Shown here: piece after piece, positions 43,254 to 53,346 of the stretch
Position numbering within the stretch: the stretch's first letter is position 1
Layout of the letters: each line of letters opens with the position of its first letter
Assembly: GCA_036676235.1 (NCBI GenBank)
Contig: JAKFDI010000095.1
Location: 9,114-73,113, forward strand
Length of the DNA: 64,000 nt
Source: JAKFDI01 sp036676235
Lineage (GTDB): Bacteria; Pseudomonadota; Gammaproteobacteria; Burkholderiales; Burkholderiaceae_C
Direction: 5' to 3'
Program-made: the position numbers and the translations under genes
The notes under the pieces: model-generated
Seen by the model: only the letters and a program-made list of their open reading frames with translations
Told to the model about the DNA's origin: nothing
The model's database searches: none

Positions 43254-44474
43254 TCAGCCCTTTCGGCGGCGCTGCGGCGATGCCGGCCGAGCCTCGCCCG
43301 CCGCCATCTCGACGCCGTGACCCCATCCGGGCACGTCGATGTAGTAGCGAATCGCCTTGCCCTGACCGATGGCCCACAGCAAACCGCTGCCGACCAGATG
43401 TGCCAGATCCCGGGTCGCCGTCGGCTTGGACGTGCCCGTGAGCTTCATGTACTTCTCCGCGTTCAGGCCACCGAGAAAGCCCCCGTCGCCGTCGTCCAGC
43501 AGCCGCTGCAGAACCTTGCGCTGGCGCTCGTTGAGCGCGATCTCGGCATGCGCCGCCCAGAACCGCGCCTTCTCGATCGCACGGTCGATCACCCGGCTCG
43601 AATGCTCGCAGGCGAGCGCGTATTGGCGGGCGAACCAGATCACCCAGTCGGTCACGTCGCCGCTGCCGCATTGCGCGGCGTTCAGCGCGTCGTAGTAGCC
43701 CTTGCGCGAGGCGAGGAGTTGCCCCGACAGGCTGACCAGCCGCACGCCGCCAGGGTGGTCTTGCGTGGTCGCCATGTCCACGATGGCGCGGCCGATCCGG
43801 CCGTTGCCGTCCTCGAAGGGGTGGATGCTCTCGAACCAGAGGTGGGCGATGGCGGCGCGCGCCAGGCCGTCGAGCTGCGGCACGCGGTCCGTCACCGGCG
43901 CGGTGCGGGCGAACCAGTCGAGAAAGCGGTCCATCTCCGCGGCAACCCGGTGCGACGGCGGCGCCTCGTAGTGAACGACTTCCCTGTCGGGCATGCCACT
44001 GACGATCTGCATCGGCTCGGGGTGATCGCGGTAGCGGCCGACCGCTATGCGGCGCAAACCGCTCGTGCCACCGGGGAACAGGGCGGACTGCCAACGGTGC
44101 AGGCGATCGTCATCGAGCGGCGAGTCGAATGCGGTGGTGGCGTCGTTGATCACGGCGACGAGCCCGTCGACGCTGCGGTCCTTCGGCCCCGTGGTTGCCA
44201 GTCCCAGCCCGCGCATCACCGACGAACGCACGGCCGCGGGGTCCAGCCGCTCGCCTTCGATGGCCGCAGTGGCGGTGACCTCCTCTTCCATCACCGCGCG
44301 CGCAATCTCCCCGTCGCGTGCGATGCCGATCGCCTGCGCCTTGCCTTCAACGACGCCTTGCAGGCGCCGGGCGTCAGACAGCGCGGCGCCTGCCCGCTGG
44401 TAGTCGACGCTCAGCGTCGGCCAAGCGGGCTGTTGCCAGACATAGCGGCGGCGGGTGGATCCCATGAGCCGCAT
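43254..44474 (-). CDS. DUF4172-Fic family AMP-transferase with C-terminal winged helix
   Basis: A 406-residue Fic protein. Order: DUF4172 domain about 1-95 (VWQQPAWPTL), inhibitory helix motif T69-AAI-EG (class II, TxxxEG), Fic core with complete HPFEDGNGRIGR (His218, Arg229), and a C-terminal winged helix about 312-380 (LTGTSKPTATRDLAHLVGSG). The intact active site and self-inhibitory Glu73 imply regulated AMP transfer to a protein. Start may be ATG 44474 or ATG 44465. It follows glmS on the same strand; palindromic half-sites fill the space between, suggesting self-regulation by the winged helix. Confidence 0.9.
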   Translation of the reverse strand: MRLMGSTRRRYVWQQPAWPTLSVDYQRAGAALSDARRLQGVVEGKAQAIGIARDGEIARAVMEEEVTATAAIEGERLDPAAVRSSVMRGLGLATTGPKDRSVDGLVAVINDATTAFDSPLDDDRLHRWQSALFPGGTSGLRRIAVGRYRDHPEPMQIVSGMPDREVVHYEAPPSHRVAAEMDRFLDWFARTAPVTDRVPQLDGLARAAIAHLWFESIHPFEDGNGRIGRAIVDMATTQDHPGGVRLVSLSGQLLASRKGYYDALNAAQCGSGDVTDWVIWFARQYALACEHSSRVIDRAIEKARFWAAHAEIALNERQRKVLQRLLDDGDGGFLGGLNAEKYMKLTGTSKPTATRDLAHLVGSGLLWAIGQGKAIRYYIDVPGWGHGVEMAAGEARPASPQRRRKG

Positions 44475-44522
44475 TCTGCCATTTACGGCTCATCATGTGA
44501 GCCGCAAATCAGGACTTTCGGC

Positions 44523-44526
<4 letters not shown>
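44464..44526 (-). promoter_or_regulatory. four-half-site operator at the fic start
   Basis: ATGAGCCG-N14-CGGCTCAT (44464-44471/44486-44493) and GTGAGCCG-N14-CGGCTCAC (44497-44504/44519-44526) are two tandem, equally spaced palindromes offset by 33 bp. Between them lies a near-perfect inner palindrome ATTTACGGCTCA / TGAGCCGCAAAT (11/12). It covers the fic start codon and the glmS stop codon, so it must serve fic. Confidence 0.82.
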
Positions 44527-46391
<1,865 letters not shown>

Positions 46392-46529
46392 GGTGGAGTT
46401 CCTTGCTTGTCTGGTTGAAGGATGTGATCGTAGGCAGGTGATTGGAACGTTTTCTTTCTCTTTTTCTTGTGAAGCGGCAGATAATTTCTCGCCCTCGATC
46501 GTCAGAAGTAATATTTCACGAAACATCGA

Positions 46530-47033
46530 ATGCCGAAAGAATTAATCGCATTGCAGCTCGACGCCATCGACCTGCGCCTGCTCGATCTGCTGCAGACCGA
46601 TGCATCCCTGTCGAACCAGGATCTGGCCGAGGCCGCCCACGTGTCGCCCGCTACCGGCCTGCGGCGCGTGAAGCGGCTGGTGGAGGCCGGCGCCATCGAA
46701 CGGCGGGTGGCGATCCTGTCGCCCGAGCGGCTGGGCGCCGGGCTCACCGTCATCGCCGAGGTGACGCTCGATGCACAAGGCGCCGAGCACGTGATGGCAT
46801 TCGAGGCGCGGGCCGTGGCCGACGCCGCCGTGCGCCAGTGCCACCGCGTGTCACCGGGGCCGGACTTCGTGCTGACGCTTCAGGTGCGCGACATGGAGGA
46901 GTGGAAGGCGGTGACCGAACGGCTGTTCACGCAAGACGGCAACGTGCGCAACGTGAAGAGCTTCTTCAGCGTGCATCGGGCGAAGTTCGATACGCGGATC
47001 CCGCTGCCGGCGGCGCCCACCCGGTCGCCCTGA
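46530..47033 (+). CDS. Lrp/AsnC-family transcriptional regulator
   Basis: Feast/famine regulator of 167 residues: helix-turn-helix about 10-58 (LDAIDLRLLDLLQTDASLSN, ATGLRRVKRLVEAGAIERRV) and RAM ligand-binding domain about 70-150 (HRVSPGPDFVLTLQV, NVRNVKSFFSVHRAKFDT). The 138-bp gap to divergent glmS is unusually AT-rich, with TAATATTTCACGAAA close to the start, and is the probable binding region. The stop codon TGA lies inside an intergenic repeat, so the last residues (TRSP) come from repeat sequence. Confidence 0.9.
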   Translation: MPKELIALQLDAIDLRLLDLLQTDASLSNQDLAEAAHVSPATGLRRVKRLVEAGAIERRVAILSPERLGAGLTVIAEVTLDAQGAEHVMAFEARAVADAAVRQCHRVSPGPDFVLTLQVRDMEEWKAVTERLFTQDGNVRNVKSFFSVHRAKFDTRIPLPAAPTRSP

Positions 47034-47087
47034 GGTATCGAAGCCCGTTAACCGCGTGTTCACCCTTCGATACCTCAGGCCGAACGG
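47021..47087. repeat. intergenic inverted repeat, GAGGTATCGAAG subtype
   Basis: Left arm CCGGTCGCCCTGAGGTATCG from 47021 and right arm CGATACCTCAGGCCGAACGG ending 47087 form an inverted pair. The lrp stop codon (47031-47033) is part of the left arm. Confidence 0.85.
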
Positions 47088-47106
47088 TGTGGTGGCGCTC
47101 GCTGCG

Positions 47107-47472
47107 TCACGAATCAGGTCTTCGCCAGATCCAGATGCCGACGCACAGCATGACCGAGGGCACACCGATCTGCAGCCACAGCGGCAGTGGCAGAAACCAC
47201 AGCAGCGTCGCGCTGCCCGCCATGCCCCCAGTTGCGAACCACTTCGCGCGCCGCGGCACGGCGCCGCGTTCGCGCCAGCGCAGGATAGGCGGGCCGAAGC
47301 GGGGGTGCGCCAGCATGCGCGCCTCGAGCTGCGGCCAGCCGCGGCCGGCGGCCCACGCGGCGAGCAGGAGGAAGGGCACGGTGGGCATCACCGGCAGCGC
47401 GATGCCGATCACGCCCAGCAGCAACGCGATCACCGCCAGCGCGCGCCACAGCAGTCGAGCCCAGGGCGCCAC
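47107..47472 (-). CDS. DUF454 (YbaN-family) inner-membrane protein
   Basis: A 121-residue membrane protein of the YbaN/DUF454 family, with helices about 8-33 (LLWRALAVIALLLGVIGIAL), 25-45 and 85-115. Family motif PVMPTVPFLLLAAWAAGRG and LEARMLAHPRFGPPILRWRE are clear. GTG start at 47472, two bases after the xerC stop, gives a normal family length; no ATG fits. Function of the family is unknown. Last gene of the acyltransferase-dapF-xerC operon. Confidence 0.82.
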   Translation of the reverse strand: MAPWARLLWRALAVIALLLGVIGIALPVMPTVPFLLLAAWAAGRGWPQLEARMLAHPRFGPPILRWRERGAVPRRAKWFATGGMAGSATLLWFLPLPLWLQIGVPSVMLCVGIWIWRRPDS

Positions 47473-47474
47473 GC

Positions 47475-48413
47475 TCAGCCGCGCTTCTTCGCGCGCGGAT
47501 GCGCGGCGTCGTAGACCTTGGCCAGATGCCCGAAATCGAGCCGGGTGTAGACCTGCGTCGTCGTGATGTTGGCGTGGCCGAGCAGCTCCTGCACCGCGCG
47601 CAGGTCGCCGCTGCTCTGCAGCAGGTGCGAGGCGAACGAGTGCCGCAGCATGTGCGGATGCACGTGCGTCGGCAGCCCGGCCTGCAGCGCGCGGCGCGCG
47701 AGGCGCACGCGCAGTTGCCCGGGCGTGAGCCGCGCACCGCGCACGCCGACGAAGAGCGCCGGCTCGCCCGGCAGCGCGAGTTCGCCGCGAGCCACGAGCC
47801 ACGCACGCAGCGCCGCCAACGCCGGCTCGCCCAGCGGCACGCTGCGGCGTTTGCCGCCCTTGCCGAGCACGTGCGCGGCGGCATCGGCCGCGTCGATCCA
47901 GCCGGCGGCGACATCGCTGGCGCGAAGATCCAATCCGATCAGTTCACCCACGCGCAGGCCGCAGCCGTAGAGCAGCTCGGTGATGCAGTGGTCGCGCGCT
48001 TCGACGGCGGGCTCGGCCTCTGCGTCGTTCAGTTCGGCCAGCGCCACGGCCTGATCGACCGACAGCGCCTTGGGCAGCGGCTTGCCGCCCTTGGGCGCGC
48101 GCACGCCGTCGACCGGGTTGGCGGCCACGAGGCCGTCGCGCCCGAGCCAGCGGTACAGCCCGCGCCAGGCCGAGAGCGTGAGCGCGATGCTGCGCGGGGC
48201 CAGCCCTTGCCCGTGCAGTTGAGCGGCGAAGCGGCGCACGTGGTGCTGCTGCACCGCGCGCAGATCGACCGGCATATCCGCCGCCATGCGCTGCAGGCGC
48301 TGCAACGCATCGGCGTAGATGGCGAGCGTGCGCGCCGCCAGCCGGCGCTCGACCTGCAGGTGCGTGAGGTGACGGGCGATGTCGTCGTGCAACCCGCTCG
48401 CCGGCGCCGTCAT
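47475..48413 (-). CDS. xerC: site-specific tyrosine recombinase XerC
   Basis: XerC, 312 residues, resolves chromosome dimers at dif with XerD. Catalytic residues: Arg154 (CGLRVGEL), Lys185 (GKGGKRR), His254 and Arg257 (HPHMLRHS), His280 (LGHANI) and Tyr289 (VYTRLD). N-terminal SAM-like core-binding domain about 10-100. Gene order dapF-DUF484-xerC matches that of other proteobacteria, marking it as the housekeeping XerC and not an island integrase. Confidence 0.95.
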   Translation of the reverse strand: MTAPASGLHDDIARHLTHLQVERRLAARTLAIYADALQRLQRMAADMPVDLRAVQQHHVRRFAAQLHGQGLAPRSIALTLSAWRGLYRWLGRDGLVAANPVDGVRAPKGGKPLPKALSVDQAVALAELNDAEAEPAVEARDHCITELLYGCGLRVGELIGLDLRASDVAAGWIDAADAAAHVLGKGGKRRSVPLGEPALAALRAWLVARGELALPGEPALFVGVRGARLTPGQLRVRLARRALQAGLPTHVHPHMLRHSFASHLLQSSGDLRAVQELLGHANITTTQVYTRLDFGHLAKVYDAAHPRAKKRG

Positions 48414-48426
48414 GGGCGTGAAGCTC

Positions 48427-48470
48427 AGTTGGCGCTTGGTTGGCGCTTAGTTGGCGCCTAGTCGGCGCTC
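48427..48470. repeat. four tandem copies of an 11-bp repeat
   Basis: AGTTGGCGCTT, GGTTGGCGCTT, AGTTGGCGCCT, AGTCGGCGCTC in direct tandem. The array fills the gap between DUF484 and xerC and extends 13 bp into the DUF484 3' end, so that gene's stop codon lies in a repeat unit. Confidence 0.9.
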
Positions 48471-49147
48471 GTCAGGCGCGACAAGCCGGCGCTCGCGATG
48501 TCGCCGATACGCACGAGGAAATCCGTGCCCATGTCGGCCGAGAAACGCGTGGCGTCGGGCGAGGCCAGCACCAGCAGCCCGAAGGCTTCGCTCGTCACGC
48601 CGTGGCGCAACGGGATCATGGCGATCGAGGCGGCAGCGTCCGGCTCTTCGAGCCAGTTGGCGGCCTCGAAGCCGGAGTTCATGCCGCAGTACGGCAGCGT
48701 GAGGCTCCCGGCAAAGCTCTTCGCGTCGTCGCTCACGCCTTCGGCGAAGGGCAGCGCGGCATGCGCCGGCGCCACGCCCCACACGCGAATGCCCGCCTGC
48801 GGAATCATGAACTGGTGCATCAGTTGCTCGGTCACCACCTGCGGCAGTTCGGCGGCATCGACCGTGAGCATCACGGCGCGGGTGTAGCGGTGCAGGCGGT
48901 CGGCGATGGCCACGTTCTCCTGGCCGTGACGGATCATCTCCATCACCTTCTGCTCCATGCCCTTGATCTTCTCGCGCAGCATTTCCATCTGCCGCTCCTG
49001 CAGCGAGACGGCGCGCTGGCCATGCGGGCTGGTGAGCTGCACGGACGCAAGCAACTCCGCGTTGCGCTCGAAGAAGGCGGGCGTGTTCGCGAGGTACTCG
49101 ACGATGTCGTGTTCGGTGATGCCCTGAATGCCGGTGGTGCTGCTCAC
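48458..49147 (-). CDS. DUF484 family protein
   Basis: A 229-residue DUF484 (YigA-like, GAF-fold) protein: N-terminal helical region with ITEHDIVEYLANTPAFFERN and coiled-coil SLQERQMEMLREKIKGMEQK, then a GAF-like domain about 85-225 (MIPLRHGVTSEAFGLLVLAS). Role unknown; almost always found between dapF and xerC, as here. Start overlaps the dapF stop by 4 bp. Confidence 0.9.
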   Translation of the reverse strand: MSSTTGIQGITEHDIVEYLANTPAFFERNAELLASVQLTSPHGQRAVSLQERQMEMLREKIKGMEQKVMEMIRHGQENVAIADRLHRYTRAVMLTVDAAELPQVVTEQLMHQFMIPQAGIRVWGVAPAHAALPFAEGVSDDAKSFAGSLTLPYCGMNSGFEAANWLEEPDAAASIAMIPLRHGVTSEAFGLLVLASPDATRFSADMGTDFLVRIGDIASAGLSRLTSAD

Positions 49148-49998
49148 AGTTCGATCTCTCCTTGGAAAACGGTTTCGGCCGGGCCGGTCATGAACACGTG
49201 GTCATCGGCGCCGCCCTGCCATTCGATCGTCAGCAGCCCGCCGCGGGTCTGCACGTCCACGCGCGCATCCAGCCAGCCGCATCGGATGCCGGCCACCACC
49301 GCCGCGCAGGCGCCGGTGCCGCAGGCCAGCGTCTCGCCCGCGCCGCGTTCGTAGACGCGCAGGCGGATGTGGCCGCGGTCGATGATCTGCATGAAGCCCG
49401 CGTTCACGCGGCGCGCAAAGCGGGCATGCTGCTCGATCAGCGGGCCTTGCGTTGCCACCGGCGCCGCGTCGACATCATCGACGCGCTGCACGGCGTGCGG
49501 GTTGCCCATCGACAGCACGGCCAGCTTCAGCGGCTGACCGGCCACGTCGACCGGCCACAACTCGAAGTCGGCGATGCGCTCGGGCTGCAGGCCGGCCGCG
49601 TCGAACGGCACGCGCGGCAGATCGAAGATCGGCGCGCTCATGTCCACGGTGACGCGGCCGTCGTCCTGCAGGCGCAGCTCGAGCTGCGTGTTCACGGTCT
49701 CGACGCGGATGGTCTTCTTGTCGGTCAGGCCGCGGTCGCGCACGAAGCGCACGAAGCAGCGCGCGCCGTTGCCGCACTGCTCCACCTCGTCGCCGCTGTT
49801 GTTGAAGATGCGGTAGCGGAAATCGACGCCCGGCGTGGCGCTTTTCTCCACCACCAGGATCTGGTCGGCTCCCACGCCGAAGCGCCGGTCGCCGAGCGCG
49901 CGGTACTGCTCCGGCGTGAGGTCGATGGGCGCCTGCGTGGCATCGAGCACGACGAAATCGTTGCCCGCGCCCTGCATCTTGGTGAAGCGCAATTTCAT
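49144..49998 (-). CDS. dapF: diaminopimelate epimerase
   Basis: DapF, 284 residues, converts LL- to meso-diaminopimelate for lysine and peptidoglycan synthesis. The catalytic cysteine pair is Cys75 (EQCGNGARC) and Cys226 (LACGTGAC); MQGAGNDFVVLD and GNPHAV are typical. Located in the operon between a lipid A acyltransferase (17-bp gap) and DUF484. Confidence 0.96.
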   Translation of the reverse strand: MKLRFTKMQGAGNDFVVLDATQAPIDLTPEQYRALGDRRFGVGADQILVVEKSATPGVDFRYRIFNNSGDEVEQCGNGARCFVRFVRDRGLTDKKTIRVETVNTQLELRLQDDGRVTVDMSAPIFDLPRVPFDAAGLQPERIADFELWPVDVAGQPLKLAVLSMGNPHAVQRVDDVDAAPVATQGPLIEQHARFARRVNAGFMQIIDRGHIRLRVYERGAGETLACGTGACAAVVAGIRCGWLDARVDVQTRGGLLTIEWQGGADDHVFMTGPAETVFQGEIEL

Positions 49999-50015
49999 GG
50001 ACGGGATTATCGGCC

Positions 50016-50891
50016 TCAGTACAGCGACGGTTCACCCGCGGGCCGCGTCTTGAAGCGCTTGTGCACCCACAGATACTGCGCCGGATTGCGGCGGATCTCG
50101 TCCTCGATCCAGCGGTTGATGCGCAGCGTGTCGGCCACTGCATCGTCGGTCGGGAAGTCGCTCCACGGCTCGAGAAAACGCACGGTGTAGCCGGCGCCGC
50201 CCGGCCGCATCTCGGCCACCACCGGCTGCACCACCATGTCGAAGGCGCGCGCCATGCGCGAGGGCGCGAGCAGTGTGGCGGCGGGCGTGCCGAAGAAGGG
50301 CACGAAGGCGGCGTCGCGTTCGCCGAAATCCATGTCGGGCAGGTTGAAGAAGGCGTGCCCCTGGCGGATGGCGCGAATCAGCGGCTTGGCCGATTCGCTG
50401 CGGGCGAAGATCTCGGCGCGGCCGAAGCGCAGGCGCCCGGCGCGTATGGCCGCATCGAACGCGGCGTTGCTCTGCGGCTGGTAGATCGAGCCGACGAGGC
50501 GAGACTGGTACAGCTGCGTGGCCACGCCCGCCACGTCCAGCCCCATGAAATGTGGCACCAGCCACATGACGGGGCGCTCGCTGGTCTCGGCCAGCGTCGG
50601 GTCGCCTTCCACATGGATCAGCCGCGCCAGGCGCGCCGGCCGGCCGTACCACAGGAGCCCGCGTTCGACGAAGCTGCGGCCGAGCCATCCGAAGTGTTCA
50701 TGCAGCAGCGCGGATCGCTCGGCTTCGGATTTTTCGGGAAAGCACAGCGCGAGGTTGCGCTCGGCCACCTCGCGGCGCGCACGCGCCAGCCGCAACAGCA
50801 GGGCGCCCAGTCCGCGGCCGATGGCGGCCTGCACGCCAAGCGGCAGCCAGTGCACGAGCCACAGCAGGGCGAGCAACAGTCGTGATCCCAA
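50016..50891 (-). CDS. lipid A biosynthesis acyltransferase (LpxL/LpxM family), second copy
   Basis: LpxL/HtrB-family acyltransferase of 291 residues that adds a secondary acyl chain to lipid A at the inner membrane. N-terminal helix, then catalytic HxxxxD as PHFMGLDVAG, and LPDMDFGERDAAFVPFFG, the conserved acceptor region. It starts 3 bp after a related acyltransferase gene; the pair presumably adds different chains. Which is LpxL and which LpxM cannot be told. Confidence 0.9.
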   Translation of the reverse strand: MGSRLLLALLWLVHWLPLGVQAAIGRGLGALLLRLARARREVAERNLALCFPEKSEAERSALLHEHFGWLGRSFVERGLLWYGRPARLARLIHVEGDPTLAETSERPVMWLVPHFMGLDVAGVATQLYQSRLVGSIYQPQSNAAFDAAIRAGRLRFGRAEIFARSESAKPLIRAIRQGHAFFNLPDMDFGERDAAFVPFFGTPAATLLAPSRMARAFDMVVQPVVAEMRPGGAGYTVRFLEPWSDFPTDDAVADTLRINRWIEDEIRRNPAQYLWVHKRFKTRPAGEPSLY

Positions 50892-50894
50892 CGA

Positions 50895-51797
50895 TCAGCC
50901 CTTCGATCGGTTTTGCGATTCGACCGCGGCGGCGGTGTCGCCAGCCATGTCGGCCGGTCGCGGCGCCTTGTAGCGGTGGTAGCCCCACAGGTATTGCTGC
51001 GGGCGCTCGCGGATCAGGCGCTCCATGGCCCGGTTGATCGCGGCGGCCGATTCTGCCTGAGCGTCCGCAGCGTCCAGCCGGCCTTCATCGAACGGCACGA
51101 TGTGGACCCGGTAGCCCTGCCCGCGCGGCAGCCGCTCGCCCCAGGCCAGCAGCGGCACGGCGCCGGTCTGCTGCACCAGGCGTGCCGCGAGCGTCATGGT
51201 GTAGGCGGGGCGGCCGAAGAACGGCGCCCACACGCCCATGCCTTCGGGCGGCACCTGGTCGGGCAGCAGGCCGACCGCCTCGCCGCGGCGCAGCGCGCGC
51301 ATCATCTGGCGCACGCCGGCGAGCGTGGCCGGCGCTGCGGCGAGCCCCGGCCGCTGGCGCGAGGTATCGACCAGCTCGCGCAGCCAGGCCTTGCGCGCAG
51401 GGCGGTAGAGCACGGTCATCGGATGCCCGCGGCCGCAGCGCTCGGCATAGGCCTGCGCGGTGACCTCGAAGCAGCCCATGTGCGGCGTGAGGAAGACGAT
51501 GCCGCGACCTGCGGCGTGTGCGGCGGCTATGTGCTCGGCGCCTGTCCAGACCACCGGCGGCGTGATCGGCTCGCCGGCCGGACGCATCCACAGCCAGGGC
51601 AGTTCCAGGATCAGCCGGCCGGCCTCCGCCACGGCGGCGCGGCTGTCGGCGCGCGACACGCCGGCCTGCCGGGCATTGGCCTTGAAGCGCGCGCGGTAGC
51701 TCTGCGACAGCGCGTAGCTCAACCAGCCGAGCAGCCCGCCCAAAGCGTGCAGGCTGCGCAATGACCACGTCGACAACCAGCGAAACAGCGTCAGCAT
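50895..51797 (-). CDS. lipid A biosynthesis acyltransferase (LpxL/LpxM family), first copy
   Basis: A 300-residue acyltransferase paralogous to the next gene. The catalytic motif reads TPHMGCFEVT (HxxxxE variant) and the second region LPDQVPPEGMGVWAPFFGRP. N-terminal amphipathic and membrane segment about 5-28. First gene of the - strand operon running to DUF454; its start lies only 6 bp from the -10 element of the divergent metK promoter. Confidence 0.9.
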   Translation of the reverse strand: MLTLFRWLSTWSLRSLHALGGLLGWLSYALSQSYRARFKANARQAGVSRADSRAAVAEAGRLILELPWLWMRPAGEPITPPVVWTGAEHIAAAHAAGRGIVFLTPHMGCFEVTAQAYAERCGRGHPMTVLYRPARKAWLRELVDTSRQRPGLAAAPATLAGVRQMMRALRRGEAVGLLPDQVPPEGMGVWAPFFGRPAYTMTLAARLVQQTGAVPLLAWGERLPRGQGYRVHIVPFDEGRLDAADAQAESAAAINRAMERLIRERPQQYLWGYHRYKAPRPADMAGDTAAAVESQNRSKG

Positions 51798-51803
51798 CGT
51801 TCC

Positions 51804-51973
51804 TATAATCGCGGGGTCGCCGAGTTACTGAACTACTTGCGGGGCGACGCAGGCCGTAGAACACGGTGTCTGCCGGGCCGATGAGGCTCAACAAATCCTG
51901 CTAAAGCGTTCGCCGCTCCTCCAGAGAACCCTCAGGCCGGCAACGCACCGAGCAACCTGACTGGAGTTTAAGA
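51804..51973 (+). promoter_or_regulatory. metK promoter and structured leader with sequestered ribosome site
   Basis: A perfect TATAAT (51804-51809) implies a transcript of about 158 nt before the GTG start. The leader can fold: GTCGCC/GGCGAC near its 5' end, and a 3' hairpin in which CTCCAG (51919-51924) and TCAGG (51932-51936) pair with the contiguous CCTGACTGGAG (51956-51966). The latter includes the GGAG ribosome site, so the fold would hide it. No known riboswitch class was recognised. Confidence 0.55.
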
Positions 51974-53155
51974 GTGGCAAACGATTTCCTTTTCACCTCC
52001 GAATCCGTCTCTGAAGGTCACCCCGACAAGGTGTCCGACCAGATCTCCGACGCGATTCTCGACGCCATCTTTGCGCAGGACCCGCGCTCGCGCGTGGCCG
52101 CCGAGACGCTGTGCAACACCGGCCTCGTGGTGCTGGCCGGCGAGATCACGACCAACGCGCACGTCGACTACATCCAGATCGCGCGCGACACCATCAAGCG
52201 CATCGGCTACGACAACACCGAGTACGGCATCGACTACAAGGGTTGCGCCGTGCTCGTCGCCTACGACAAGCAGAGCAACGACATCGCCCAGGGCGTCGAC
52301 CACGCAAGTGACGACCACCTGAACACCGGCGCCGGCGACCAGGGCCTGATGTTCGGCTACGCCTGCGACGAGACGCCCGAGCTGATGCCCGCGCCCATCT
52401 ACTACGCCCACCGGCTGGTCGAGCGCCAGGCCCAGCTTCGCCGCGACGGCCGCCTGCCCTTCCTGCGCCCCGACGCCAAGAGCCAGGTGACGATGCGCTA
52501 CGTGGACGGCAAGCCGCACAGCATCGACACCGTGGTGCTGTCCACTCAGCACAGCCCCGACCAGAGCGAGACGCCGAAGACGATGAAGCCCTCGTTCGTC
52601 GAGGCGGTGATCGAGGAAATCATCAAGCCGGTGCTGCCGAAGGAATGGCTGAAGGACACCAAGTTCCTCATCAACCCGACGGGGCGCTTCGTCATCGGCG
52701 GCCCGCAGGGCGACTGCGGCCTGACCGGGCGCAAGATCATCGTCGACACCTACGGCGGCGCCTGCCCGCACGGCGGCGGCGCGTTCTCGGGCAAGGACCC
52801 GACGAAGGTGGACCGTTCGGCCGCCTACGCCGCGCGCTACGTGGCCAAGAACATCGTCAAGGCCGGCATTGCGCGCCAATGCCAGATCCAGGTGGCCTAC
52901 GCCATCGGCGTCGCCAAGCCGATGAACGTGACGGTCTACACCGAAGGCACCGGCGTGATCCCCGACGAGAAGATCGCCGCGCTGGTGCAGGAGCATTTCG
53001 ACCTGCGGCCCAAGGGCATCATCCAGATGCTCGACCTGCTGCGCCCGATCTACGAGAAGACCGCGGCGTATGGCCACTTCGGGCGGGAGGAGCCGGAGTT
53101 CAGCTGGGAGAGGACAGACAAGGCGGCCGCGCTGCGTGCAGCGGCGGGGCTGTAA
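51974..53155 (+). CDS. metK: S-adenosylmethionine synthetase
   Basis: MetK, 393 residues, makes SAM from methionine and ATP. N-terminal FTSESVSEGHPDKVSDQISD, GAGDQGLMFGYA and the phosphate loop GGGAFSGKDPTKVDRSAAY are the diagnostic MetK motifs. GTG start at 51974 with GGAG seven bases upstream; the protein begins MANDFLFTSESV. Single gene behind its own leader and followed by a hairpin array and terminator; ahcY and metF lie 5-8 kb downstream. Confidence 0.97.
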   Translation: MANDFLFTSESVSEGHPDKVSDQISDAILDAIFAQDPRSRVAAETLCNTGLVVLAGEITTNAHVDYIQIARDTIKRIGYDNTEYGIDYKGCAVLVAYDKQSNDIAQGVDHASDDHLNTGAGDQGLMFGYACDETPELMPAPIYYAHRLVERQAQLRRDGRLPFLRPDAKSQVTMRYVDGKPHSIDTVVLSTQHSPDQSETPKTMKPSFVEAVIEEIIKPVLPKEWLKDTKFLINPTGRFVIGGPQGDCGLTGRKIIVDTYGGACPHGGGAFSGKDPTKVDRSAAYAARYVAKNIVKAGIARQCQIQVAYAIGVAKPMNVTVYTEGTGVIPDEKIAALVQEHFDLRPKGIIQMLDLLRPIYEKTAAYGHFGREEPEFSWERTDKAAALRAAAGL

Positions 53156-53163
53156 AGCCCCGC

Positions 53164-53298
53164 AACCGCGAAGCGGTTCGGCCGCCTTGCGGCGAAGACT
53201 CATATCGCGCAGCGATGTGAAGGCCCCTAGGGCCGTGTCGCAGCCACAAGAATCCTCGGCGAAGCCGCTGACTGAATGCTGCGGCCGTTCAGGCCGCA
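53164..53298 (+). other. array of five small hairpins in the metK 3' region
   Basis: Consecutive stems: AACCGC/GCGGTT (53164-53178), GCCGC/GCGGC (53181-53193), CATATCGC/GCGATGTG (53201-53219, one G-T), GGCCC/GGGCC (53222-53234) and TGCGGCC/GGCCGCA (53280-53298). With the terminator at 53309 they fill the 191-bp gap between metK and the convergent hydrolase gene. No open frame of note is present. Confidence 0.7.
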
Positions 53299-53308
53299 GC
53301 GACTGACA

Positions 53309-53332
53309 AAGGGCGACGGAAACGTCGCCCTT
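53309..53332. terminator. terminator hairpin between metK and MBL hydrolase genes
   Basis: Perfect 10-bp stem AAGGGCGACG / CGTCGCCCTT closed by a GAAA tetraloop, followed by a short pyrimidine run. It lies between convergent genes and can act both ways. Confidence 0.75.
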
Positions 53333-53346
53333 CTTCACTGCTTCTA

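Noticed and set aside
47475..48413. Tyrosine recombinase as a mobile-element integrase
   Set aside because: It sits in the conserved dapF-DUF484-xerC operon and has XerC-like sequence; it is housekeeping.
51810..51973. metK leader as a SAM-II or SAH riboswitch
   Set aside because: GCTAAAGC is reminiscent of SAM-II but the pseudoknot partners are missing, and the SAH core seen at ahcY is not present.
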